Assembly (NCBI GenBank): GCA_963727955.1
Contig: CAVSII010000005.1
Location: 62,001-126,000 of the forward strand
Length of the DNA: 64,000 nucleotides
Direction: 5' to 3'
Origin: Bog-756 sp963727955
GTDB lineage: Bacteria; Actinomycetota; Acidimicrobiia; Acidimicrobiales; RAAP-2
Shown here: in pieces, positions 51,831-59,979 of the stretch
Layout of the letters: each line of letters starts with the position of its first letter
How positions within the stretch are numbered: position 1 is the stretch's first letter
Program-made: the position numbers and the translations under genes
Notes under the pieces: model-generated
Seen by the model: only the letters and a program-made list of their open reading frames with translations
The model's database searches: none
What the model was told of the DNA's origin: nothing

Positions 51831-52707
51831 TGCAGGCGCGCGTGTGGGGATGCCGGGGATCGGTAGCAGTGCCCGGGGCCGACACCGTCAAATACGGGGG
51901 GAATACGTCGTGCGTCGAGGTTCGCCTGGCCAGCGGGGACGTGGTCATCCTCGACGCCGGCACCGGCATTCGGCCGCTGGGCGTGCTCATGGAGGACGAT
52001 CTTCCGAGCACAGTGCATATCCTGCTCACCCATCTCCACCTCGATCATCTGCAAGGGCCTCGGGTTCTTCCGCCCGCTTTATTCGCCGGGACTCGACATC
52101 CACATATGGGGTCCGACGTCACCGGTGCAGCACCTGTCGGAGCGGATTGCCACGTACCTCTCCCCGCCGCTGTTCCCGGTCCGCCTCGGGGACGTACCTT
52201 CGCACGTCACCTTCCACGATGCGTCCGAGGAACCGACGGTCATCGGCTCGGCAACGATCCGGGCCGCCAAGGTCACCCACCAGGGCCCGACGGTGGGATA
52301 TCGCATCGAGGAGAACGAGCGAGTGCTGGCTTATCTCCCCGACCATGAACCGGCACTCGGGTCTGACCTCACCATGGTGCCCGCCACCTGGGTGAGCGGG
52401 CACGAAATCGCCTGCGGCGCCGACGTTCTCCTGCACGACGCTCAATACCGTGACTGCGAGTATGGAGCCCACATCGGATGGGGGCACTCAGGGATAGCCG
52501 CAGTGATGGAGTTCGCCCACAAGGCGGCGGCCGACAATCGTCGTCCTGTTCCACCACGATCCGTACCACACCGACGGCGAGCTCGAAGAGCTGCTCATCG
52601 AGGCCCGCCAGAAGTGGCCGGGTATGGAGGACCGGGTCACTCTGGCCCACGAAGGCATGACCATCGTGCTCGAGGGCGGCGACCCGGTCCGGTTGGAGAA
52701 GGCGTAG
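51830..52707 (+). pseudogene. MBL-fold metallo-hydrolase (RNase Z/PhnP-like) with two frameshifts
   Basis: From the ATG at 51830: MQARVWGCRGSVAVPG, GGNTSCVEV and the metal motif THLHLDHLQG. At about 52055-52057 (a GGG run) the frame shifts; dropping one G gives LGFFRPLYSPGLDIHIWG and the body of the enzyme, including GPTVGYRIEENERVLAYLPDHEP and VLLHDAQYRDCEY. At about 52534-52540 it shifts again to VVLFHHDPYHTDGELEELL and the C-terminus ending at 52707. The metal-ligand His and Asp residues would all be present in the joined protein. Family members cleave phosphodiesters such as cyclic nucleotides or tRNA precursors. Either a decayed gene or sequencing error. Confidence 0.78.
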
Positions 52708-52746
52708 CGTCGCAGCTGCCAGCCAGGCCTGCTCCAGGCGGTGTGT

Positions 52747-53236
52747 TCAGCTCACGGTTGCCAACATGAAGCCGCCCACACCGTTGCCGTCGGCAGCTGG
52801 TCCCCGAGTCATCGACGAAGGTGTAGAGGGCTTTGCCCATGTAGGTGACCTGGAACTTGGTCTTCTTCCCGACCATCACGCTCACCGTCCCGAGGCCCGT
52901 CACTTTCCCTCCGGTCGGAGTCTTGCCTTTGGCCACGTAGAGCGGCGGCCAGACCGTGAGGCACCTACCGGTGCAGCCGCTGGCCGGCGCGGTGTACAGA
53001 CTGCGGCCCTTCACCGTGGCCAGCATGGTCACCGCCGATGTCGAACCTTCGGGGATGCGGGTGACAACCTCTACCACCTTCTTGTCCTTCGTCTTGGCGG
53101 CGTTGCCTGCCGCCTGAGCCGACGCCGCCGGTACGGAGGCCATGGCTCCGGCCAGGGCCAGCACGATGACCAGGGCTCCCATGGTGGGCCAGCGGCGCCG
53201 CGAGCTGAAGGGTCGATGGATTGCGGGACGTTTCAT
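52747..53236 (-). pseudogene. Secreted-repeat (COG4315-type) protein, frameshifted near its end
   Basis: From the ATG at 53236 come a signal peptide (WPTMGALVIVLALAGAMASVPAASA) and two copies of the secreted-repeat pattern: GRSLYTAPASGCTGRCLTVWPPLYV and GKALYTFVDDSGTS. The natural ending (DGNGVGGFMLATVS, stop at 52747-52749) is in the neighbouring frame and is reached by removing one base near 52794-52797. Without that repair the frame runs on to 52637 as an unrelated tail. Such proteins are exported, heme- or redox-associated at best, and of unknown role. Confidence 0.72.
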
Positions 53237-53414
53237 GTCACCTGACTTTCGGGGGCGGCTTTTACTTCCGATACGGCCTACGTCTGGCGGTGACATCCCG
53301 TTCACTTCCAGTCGTAAAGGCGAGAAGACCGGGTCGGCGGTAAAGGAGAAACACTCGTCCCGCGGTTGAGGCGGGAAGACCGGGTGCAGATGCCGGTTGA
53401 CCCGATGAGCGCCC

Positions 53415-54620
53415 TCAGGCGTCCCGCTTCACCATTCGCCAGGCACCGAGAGCCGTCCAGCCCACCAGCCAGGCGATGATGACGCAGACAGCCACCGTCC
53501 TCGACTCCGGCACCAGGAGGGAGGTGCCCTGGCCACCGCCGGGTCCCCCTCCTCCTCCGAAGACGAAGCCCAGACCTGACGGTTCCAGGTGGGCTACGGC
53601 CAAGCCGACCACCGAGCGTTGGAGATTGATCAGGTGGGGGATGCTGGCCCGCGACAGGATAGGGGTGAGGACGATCTCCAACACGATCATCAGGATGACG
53701 GCGACGGTCCGCTGTCCGAGCAGAGATCCGAGTCCGAGCCCGACGATGAAGCCGACGACGACCTCGAGCTCGATCCAGAGGCCGGTGCGAACCATCAGGC
53801 CGACCGAGGGGGACAGGAAAACCCTGGAGTAGGCCGCATAGTTCTGCCTGGCCATCAGCACCGCCACCGTCCTGATCATGGCCGGCGTCGGCGCAGCGGA
53901 CACGGTGGGTCCGCCCGGGCCGCTCTTCTCGATCACGCCTCCACCCCCGGGGCCATTGCAGGGGACGGCATTGGAGCCGAGGACGGTGCCGACCACGGCA
54001 GGCGATGACGGGGACCCCCGGTAGTTGAAGTTGCAGATCACCTGGTCGGGGTGATCGTTGGCCCAATGGGCCAGGCCGGCCTGCGACAGTCCGGACGGCA
54101 GGTTGATCCCCTGGTAGTTGACCTGGGTGGGGGCGGCGAACACGCACACCGCACAGACGATGGTGAACCCGATGGCCATCAGCGTGACCACGATGGCCAG
54201 GCCGGCCGGTATCCGGGCCAGGTACAGGGCCAGTCGCGAGCGGCCGGTCACCACCAGATGGCGGAACATCCCCTCGGTGAGGTCGACGGATCCGGCGGTG
54301 CAGCCCAAGGTGGCGGCCACGATGAAGCCGAACACATAGAGCACGCCGGCCACCAGGGCGTTGAAGATGTCGGCGCCGCCGGCCGGCCCGTAGGACTTTG
54401 GGTCAACGGCGTGGGCCACCAGGCGGATGGCCAGGAAGATGGTGGGGATGCCGATGGTGACGAAGATCAGCGCGGCCATCAGGCCCCGTCGTTTCCGCAA
54501 CTCCATGAAGCGGGTGGTGATCATCCCCCCGGTCGGGATCCACGAGCCCCGGCGGTCGGGCGAGCGCCCGACATCGAGGGGAGCGGGCACCGAGGCGATG
54601 GCGTCAGTGGTGGTGGTCAT
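53415..54620 (-). CDS. ABC transporter permease
   Basis: 401 residues from the ATG at 54620, which overlaps the ATPase stop (ATGA). About six membrane helices, beginning LRKRRGLMAALIFVTIGIPTIFLAIRL and including AGVLYVFGFIVAATLGCTAG, LAIVVTLMAIGFTIVCAVCVF and VAVCVIIAWLVGWTALGAW. A large extracytoplasmic loop between them (about 165-245) is Gly/Pro-rich. It pairs with the upstream ATPase as an ABC-2-type exporter. Cargo unknown. Confidence 0.87.
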   Translation of the reverse strand: MTTTTDAIASVPAPLDVGRSPDRRGSWIPTGGMITTRFMELRKRRGLMAALIFVTIGIPTIFLAIRLVAHAVDPKSYGPAGGADIFNALVAGVLYVFGFIVAATLGCTAGSVDLTEGMFRHLVVTGRSRLALYLARIPAGLAIVVTLMAIGFTIVCAVCVFAAPTQVNYQGINLPSGLSQAGLAHWANDHPDQVICNFNYRGSPSSPAVVGTVLGSNAVPCNGPGGGGVIEKSGPGGPTVSAAPTPAMIRTVAVLMARQNYAAYSRVFLSPSVGLMVRTGLWIELEVVVGFIVGLGLGSLLGQRTVAVILMIVLEIVLTPILSRASIPHLINLQRSVVGLAVAHLEPSGLGFVFGGGGGPGGGQGTSLLVPESRTVAVCVIIAWLVGWTALGAWRMVKRDA

Positions 54621-55594
54621 TCCGACGCCCCCAATCGGCTGGTCACTTGCAGGAACCACGACTCGAGGGAGGTCTGTACCTCCTGGAGCCGGTAGACCGA
54701 AACGCCGCCGCCTACCAGTACCCGGTTGATTTCGGCGATGACCTCGCGCCCCGTTCCCGCCGGCAGTGTGATCCGGAGGCCGAGCGGCCCGATTTCTACG
54801 CCCCCACCGATTGTCGTGGCGGTGAGCAGCTCGCCGGCCCGGGGCGGATCAGAGCATTCGACGTCCACCACGAAGGAGGACCCGGCCAAAAGGTCGGTGA
54901 TCGCTCCCTGGCGGATGACCTTCCCCCGGTCGACGATGGCTACCGCGTCGCAGGTTCTCTCGACCTCGTCCAACAGGTGGGAGGAGAGCACGACCGTCCG
55001 ACCCTCGGCCACCAGGGAGAGGATCATGTCGCGCATGTCCTGCATGCCGGCCGGGTCGAGCCCGTTCATGGGTTCGTCCAGGATCAAGAGCTGCGGGTCA
55101 CCGATCAGGCATGCCGCCACCCCGAGCCGTTGCCGCATGCCCATCGAGTACTTCGACACCTTGTCGTCGGCCCGGTGCCGCATCCCGACCCGCTCGAGAG
55201 AAGGTCCGATCCGCTGCTTGGCTTCCGGTTCCCGGGCGGCCGCCAGGATCTGGAGGTTCTGCCTGCCGGTCAGATGCCCGTGGAACCGGGGCTCGTCGAC
55301 GATCGCCCCCACCCGGGCCAGCGCAGCGGCCCGCTGGCGGGGAACGGGATGGCCGAGCAGTTGCATGGTGCCGGCGTCAGCATGGGTCAGTCCGAGCAGT
55401 ACCCGGATGAGGGTTGTCTTCCCTGCACCGTTGGGCCCCAGGTAGCCGAAGGCGCACCCCCGCGGCACCAGGAGTTCGACGCCGTTGACGGCGATGTTGT
55501 CGCCGAACCGCTTGGTGAGTCCGTGGGTTTCGACAGCCCACTGGCTGTCGGGATCGGGGCGACCTTCGGTGGCGGTGGACAGAGTGAGGCTCAT
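54617..55594 (-). CDS. ABC transporter ATP-binding protein
   Basis: 325 residues. Walker A GPNGAGKTTLI (near residue 55), ABC signature KYSMGMRQRLGVAACLIG, Walker B LLILDEPMNGLD, and the H-loop VVLSSHLLDEV. The C-terminal 90 residues resemble the accessory domain of the CcmA/drug-resistance ABC-2 group. It powers the permease that follows. Upstream in the same strand come an HAAS-type membrane protein and the PadR regulator, a layout usual for drug or stress exporters. Confidence 0.93.
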   Translation of the reverse strand: MSLTLSTATEGRPDPDSQWAVETHGLTKRFGDNIAVNGVELLVPRGCAFGYLGPNGAGKTTLIRVLLGLTHADAGTMQLLGHPVPRQRAAALARVGAIVDEPRFHGHLTGRQNLQILAAAREPEAKQRIGPSLERVGMRHRADDKVSKYSMGMRQRLGVAACLIGDPQLLILDEPMNGLDPAGMQDMRDMILSLVAEGRTVVLSSHLLDEVERTCDAVAIVDRGKVIRQGAITDLLAGSSFVVDVECSDPPRAGELLTATTIGGGVEIGPLGLRITLPAGTGREVIAEINRVLVGGGVSVYRLQEVQTSLESWFLQVTSRLGASE

Positions 55595-55703
55595 GGGGCA
55601 TGTCCCGTCATCAGCATGTTTGTAGGGTAAGACGGCCGTCCGGCAGATGGAATGCGGCTAGCCGGTGACCCGGTAGGGGGGAAGCCCCCCTCGGGCTCTC
55701 CGG

Positions 55704-56297
55704 TCACCCGAGCCGTCGTGAGGACGAGCGGCGGGACCACGGAGACCAGGCCACAACGGCGAGGCCGATGATGACCAGGCCGACGAGCAGTAGGGCGAGA
55801 GCCACGATGGTGAGGGGTCCTGTGGTGTGGACGAAGGATACGGATCCGGGCAGGACGTACCGGAAGGGGGGCACCGGCGGACCGGGCAGGGACAGCCGGG
55901 CCGGCCCCGGACCGGTCAAGATCCGGTGGACCGATGCGGCCTCCGCTGAGCTCTGACGACCTACCAGCAGGGCGGCGGCGGCCAGGGTCATGAGGAAACC
56001 CACCACCGAGAGGGCGATGACAGCAGCCGGTCGGTACCAGGGGTGACGCTCTCGCAGGAGGGGAGCGATCGGATCGACGGGGGCCGGTGGACCGGTCACA
56101 CCACGGGCGCCGGCCCACGCTGCGGCGAAACGCCGGGGGTCGAAGAGACTGGTCCCGAGCACGTCCTCGGCCGATCCGCCTTCGGCCTCTGCCTCCTCGA
56201 TGTCGGCTGTCAGATCGGCCGCCATTTCATTGGCGATGGGATCGGGCACGCCGATGCGCTTCCACTCCCTCCGGCACTCCTCGATGAACTCACTCAT
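55704..56297 (-). CDS. HAAS-domain membrane protein
   Basis: 197 residues from the ATG at 56297, overlapping the PadR stop (ATGA). The N-terminal helical part, MSEFIEECRREWKRIGVPD and IANEMAADLTADIEEAEAEGGSAEDVLG, is the HAAS pattern seen beside PadR genes. Two membrane helices follow (VIALSVVGFLMTLAAAALLVG and LTIVALALLLVGLVIIGLAVVAW), with a loop of about 50 residues between them. HAAS proteins are thought to act as partners or anti-factors of PadR regulators. A 109-nt gap separates it from the ATPase gene. Confidence 0.82.
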   Translation of the reverse strand: MSEFIEECRREWKRIGVPDPIANEMAADLTADIEEAEAEGGSAEDVLGTSLFDPRRFAAAWAGARGVTGPPAPVDPIAPLLRERHPWYRPAAVIALSVVGFLMTLAAAALLVGRQSSAEAASVHRILTGPGPARLSLPGPPVPPFRYVLPGSVSFVHTTGPLTIVALALLLVGLVIIGLAVVAWSPWSRRSSSRRLG

Positions 56298-56647
56298 GGT
56301 GCGACCTCTACTTTCACCAAATCGAGGGCGCCGTCGACGGCGTCCCGAGCCGCCTTCCACTCTTCGACCCCCCTCACGAGCGCGTGCTCACCTTCCGGCG
56401 AGAGGCTGTAGTACTTCCGGGGTGGGCCGCCGTTGCTGGCTTCGCGCCGGGTCTCCACCAAGCCGTCTCGCTCCAAGCGACCGAGGAGCGGATATATGGA
56501 ACCCTCCCCGACAATGGACAGGCCCCGGGCTCGAAGCCGCTTGGTCATCTCGTAGCCGTAGGCCGGGCCCTCAGCCATGACGGCCAGCAGACAGAGGTCG
56601 AGAACGCCCCGCAGCAACTGGCTACGTCGGCCATCCGGGTTTGCCAT
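56294..56647 (-). CDS. PadR-family transcriptional regulator
   Basis: 117 residues from the ATG at 56647. The winged helix is LLRGVLDLCLLAVMAEGPAYGYEMTKRLRARGL then GEGSIYPLLGRLERDGLVETRREASNGGPPRKYYSLSPEG, the standard PadR pattern. A perfect palindrome lies 22-40 nt upstream of the start. It heads the operon of HAAS protein, ABC ATPase and permease, and most likely represses it until an inducer binds. Confidence 0.92.
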   Translation of the reverse strand: MANPDGRRSQLLRGVLDLCLLAVMAEGPAYGYEMTKRLRARGLSIVGEGSIYPLLGRLERDGLVETRREASNGGPPRKYYSLSPEGEHALVRGVEEWKAARDAVDGALDLVKVEVAP

Positions 56648-56668
56648 GCACCACAAGTTAGTCCCAGG

Positions 56669-56687
56669 TATCTTGCATTGCAAGATA
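56669..56687. promoter_or_regulatory. Perfect 19-bp palindrome, probable PadR operator
   Basis: TATCTTGCA-T-TGCAAGATA reads the same on both strands around a single central T. It lies 22 nt upstream of the PadR start and about 155 nt upstream of the diguanylate cyclase start on the other strand. Length and position fit a PadR dimer site; autorepression is the likely use. Confidence 0.78.
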
Positions 56688-56842
56688 TGTGGTGCCGAAA
56701 GGTGGCGCGATCGGCCGTGCCCTGGGCCACCACGACCGGCCGGCGACGACAACCGAGGGCCTCTCACGGGGCACGGATACGGTCACCGAGACCGGTCCTA
56801 TCGTTCCCTCCCACCGAAGCCATCTCCGCGACGGGGCTCAAG

Positions 56843-58198
56843 ATGGCAAGTGGCGGCGTCGATGACACAAGGGTGCCGGCACGTAAGGAACAGCCGTCGG
56901 CCGTGCCGCCGGGGCCGTACGACGGAGCCTCCCTGATCAGGTTGCTCCGGGAGCTCCCCGATGTCGTCATCGTGGTGGGCGGGTCGGGCCGCGTCCTCTG
57001 GGGCAACGCCACTGGGGAGCGGTTGTTCGGCCGATCGCTCGACAGCGCCGTCGGCATGTCCGGCCTCGAACTCGTCCATCCCGAGGATCTGGAATTGGTG
57101 CTGCGTTCCCTCGGGAGCATTCAGGCCAAGATCGTGGGCACACCCATCGAAATCCGACTCAACACCGCCGGGGGGTGGCGGCTCATGGAGCTGGTCGGTG
57201 CGCCGGTTCCCTGGTTCGAGGAGGGGTCGGTGCTCCTGAGCCTCAGGGACCTCACCGATCGGCGCCGTTTTGAGATCGCTCACGACCGTGATGGTCGGTT
57301 CCGCTCTCTCGTGCAGAATGCCGCGGTGGTGACCATGCTGGTCGAACCCAACGGGATCATCACGTCGTGCTCGGGAGCGGTGACCCGGATGCTGGGACAC
57401 GACCCCGAGCAGGTGGAGGGCCGACCACTGCTCCACCTGGTCAGTGAGGAGGATCGTCACGCCGTAGCTGAGGCACTCGAGCGGGCGGAGCGAGGGGCGG
57501 CTGCGGCCAGTCCGGTAACGGTCACCGCCTGCCTGTCGCGCCATGGGGGCGGGACAGCCGTCCCCTTCGAGCTGGCTCTGGTCAATTTGGTGGATGATCC
57601 CACCGTGGGGGGATACGTCGTGTCCGGGCACGATGTGACGGACCGAAAGCGGCTCGAAGAGGAGCTCTCCTACCAGGCGTTCCACGATTCGCTCACCGGA
57701 CTGGGCAACCGTGCCCTGTTCCAGGACCGTCTGGCTCACGCTCTGGAGCACATCGAACGCGTCCGTGGACAACTCGCCGTTCTCTTCATCGACATGGACA
57801 ATCTCAAAACGGTCAACGACAGATTGGGTCATGCCGTCGGTGACTCGTTGCTCCAGGTTGTGGCCAACAATTTGGTCAGCTGTACACGCAAGGCCGATAC
57901 CACCGCCCGCCTCGGCGGCGACGAGTTCGGTGTCATCGTCCAGGAGTTCGCACGTCCTGACGCAGTGGAAACACTGGCTCAACGAATATTGGAGGGCTGT
58001 CGCCGACCATTGTCCGTCGGGGGCACGATGATCGCCGCCACCGTAAGCATCGGCTTCACCTTCAGTCGACCGGGCATGACTGTCGACGGGCTCCTGTCCA
58101 ACGCCGACCAGGCCATGTATTCGGCCAAGGGTCGCGGGAAAGACCGGTATGAGATGTTCCAGGAGGGGATGGTCCGCAGGTTCGAACCCGCCCGTTGA
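56843..58198 (+). CDS. PAS-PAS-GGDEF diguanylate cyclase
   Basis: 451 residues from the ATG at 56843. Two PAS domains (about 33-140 and 150-270), the first starting LLRELPDVVIVVGGSGRVLWGNATGERLFG. The GGDEF domain (about 275-445) has FHDSLTGLGNRALF, DMDNLKTVNDRLGHAVGD, GGDEF at 358-362 and an inhibitory RxxD site (RKAD, 349-352). There is no EAL domain, so it should only make cyclic-di-GMP in response to the PAS ligands. Divergent from the PadR operon. No signal peptide or membrane helix, so it is cytosolic. Confidence 0.9.
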   Translation: MASGGVDDTRVPARKEQPSAVPPGPYDGASLIRLLRELPDVVIVVGGSGRVLWGNATGERLFGRSLDSAVGMSGLELVHPEDLELVLRSLGSIQAKIVGTPIEIRLNTAGGWRLMELVGAPVPWFEEGSVLLSLRDLTDRRRFEIAHDRDGRFRSLVQNAAVVTMLVEPNGIITSCSGAVTRMLGHDPEQVEGRPLLHLVSEEDRHAVAEALERAERGAAAASPVTVTACLSRHGGGTAVPFELALVNLVDDPTVGGYVVSGHDVTDRKRLEEELSYQAFHDSLTGLGNRALFQDRLAHALEHIERVRGQLAVLFIDMDNLKTVNDRLGHAVGDSLLQVVANNLVSCTRKADTTARLGGDEFGVIVQEFARPDAVETLAQRILEGCRRPLSVGGTMIAATVSIGFTFSRPGMTVDGLLSNADQAMYSAKGRGKDRYEMFQEGMVRRFEPAR

Positions 58199-58239
58199 CG
58201 GTGCTGGCGCGGTCAAGAACCCGGAAGTTCACCTGAGCG

Positions 58240-59658
58240 TCAGTCGGGCAGCACGCTGACCGGCGCGGCGAACACCGCCGTTTGACCGTGTGCGCCAGCG
58301 ACCGCACTACCCCAACTCAGCGCCAGCGATGTCGGCGAGAAGTTGGCCATTCCGAAGGTGTCGCCGGGAAACACGTCGGCCTTGCCGTACTGCTGCGAGA
58401 TCCGGTCGGCATCGGACAGCCATTCTCCGGCGGCGCCGCCGGCGCTGATCGAGAAGGTCCGCAGGTAGAGGGCGTAACCGAGGGGGTTGCTGCTGCTCAG
58501 CCAGCCCACGTAGGCCTGGCCCGGCTCGGCCCCCGTGACCTCCATGATGTGGGGCACGTTCCTCTCATCCGGGGTGGCCTGGACCGGTGCGGACCACTCC
58601 TGACCTCCGTCTGTCGAGAACGATACCCAGCCGATGTCCGTCTTGTGAGGGCCGTCCGTCCCCTGGGTATCCCACGTGGCATACAGGTTGCCGGCGGGGT
58701 CGGTGCCGATCGAGCCATCGTTCCACCACTCGTTGACGGTGATCTGACCGGCGCTGGCGCCGACCACGACCGGGGCCGACCACGTTCGGCCGCCGTCGGT
58801 TGATGTCGTGAAGTACTCGTGTCCGTCGGCCAGCCTCAGGGTCTTCGGGTTCATGACCCGGTAACCCTGGTAAAGGACATCGAGAGCGCCGTCCGGAGCG
58901 ACGATCACGTCGGCCTCATCATCGCCGGCGTCGGGATAGCCGGGGTTGGCAATCGATATGGGGGAGAACGTCCGGGCGTCGTCCGTCGAACTCTGCACAG
59001 CCACGTTGAGGTCGCCGTTGGTGGCCCAGCAACTCCCGGTCGGGCTGCACCTCGATGCGACCTCGGCGTTGGAGGGGCCGTAGTCCCAGGCCACGTACAG
59101 GGTGCCGTTCGAGCCGACGGTGATGTAGTCGGCATCGCCCCAATTGGCCCGGCCGGTCTGGGGTTTGAGCGACCGCTCGACGGTGAAGGACTGGCCATAA
59201 TCGTGGGAGACGTCGATGATCGGGTAGGTGAGGTGTCCGATGGTGTTCATGAAGGCGGCGTACAGGGTGCCGTCGGGGGCGACCGCCAGCCAAGGATCCC
59301 AGCCGCCGTTCGAGCCGGGGAGTGCGAGGGCCCGGGTGTAGCTGGCGCCATCGTTGGTGGAGCGGGCAAAACCGACGCCGTTGCCGCCGTCGCATCCCTC
59401 GAACTCCTGGTATACGTAGTCCCGAGTCGGGTCGACGGCGTCGGAGATGTCGCCGGTGCCGGGGCAGCCGAGGCTGACATCGTTGATCGGCCCGACTGAA
59501 TAGCTCACGCCGGCGGCAGACGGCTTGGCCAGCAGGCCTGCCGCAGATCCGCCCGCCTGGGCGGCCGCGTTGGGCGCCACCAGTCCCACCACTGTCAATG
59601 CCCCGGTCGCCACCATGAGCCGGAAAGGGCGCCGCCGGGCGGGTCTGATCAACTGCAT
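58240..59658 (-). CDS. Secreted BNR/Asp-box repeat protein (sialidase-fold)
   Basis: About 472 residues from the ATG at 59658 (GGGGGG upstream); an ATG at 59670 is also possible. Signal peptide FRLMVATGALTVVGLVAPNAAAQA. Asp-box-type repeats occur about five times: STNDGASYTRA, SHDYGQSFTVE, STDDARTFSPI, STDGGRTWSAP and STDGGQEWSAP. This is the sialidase beta-propeller frame. No complete sialidase Arg triad was seen, so a catalytic role is uncertain; it may bind glycans or be a structural surface protein. Converges with the diguanylate cyclase. Confidence 0.83.
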   Translation of the reverse strand: MQLIRPARRRPFRLMVATGALTVVGLVAPNAAAQAGGSAAGLLAKPSAAGVSYSVGPINDVSLGCPGTGDISDAVDPTRDYVYQEFEGCDGGNGVGFARSTNDGASYTRALALPGSNGGWDPWLAVAPDGTLYAAFMNTIGHLTYPIIDVSHDYGQSFTVERSLKPQTGRANWGDADYITVGSNGTLYVAWDYGPSNAEVASRCSPTGSCWATNGDLNVAVQSSTDDARTFSPISIANPGYPDAGDDEADVIVAPDGALDVLYQGYRVMNPKTLRLADGHEYFTTSTDGGRTWSAPVVVGASAGQITVNEWWNDGSIGTDPAGNLYATWDTQGTDGPHKTDIGWVSFSTDGGQEWSAPVQATPDERNVPHIMEVTGAEPGQAYVGWLSSSNPLGYALYLRTFSISAGGAAGEWLSDADRISQQYGKADVFPGDTFGMANFSPTSLALSWGSAVAGAHGQTAVFAAPVSVLPD

Positions 59659-59979
59659 GAAACCCCCCATCTGAGCAGGAGCCGCCACCGCAGCCAACAT
59701 AACCGCGGCCCGGGCCCGGGCGGTAGAGGGCCGACCCGGCCGAGTCAGGGTGGGATTTGGGCCCGATGACCTCCCGAAACCGAGCCGCCGGCCGGGTCAT
59801 CCATTTCCGGGGTGCTCTCGGTTCCGTTTTGTCGGACCCGCCGGGAATGCGTCGGTGTCGGGCCGGGTTGCACTACGCGGCCCGGCTGGTCGGAGGAAGA
59901 CATGGCGTGTGTGGTCGCCGTTCAGTCCCTGGTTCATGCCTGCCATTTCAAGACCGTTCCTGACCTCGGGAGGTTCACC

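Noticed and set aside
56798..58216. Minus-strand frame opposite the diguanylate cyclase
   Set aside because: GGDEF and PAS motifs are on the plus strand; the antisense frame is a shadow.
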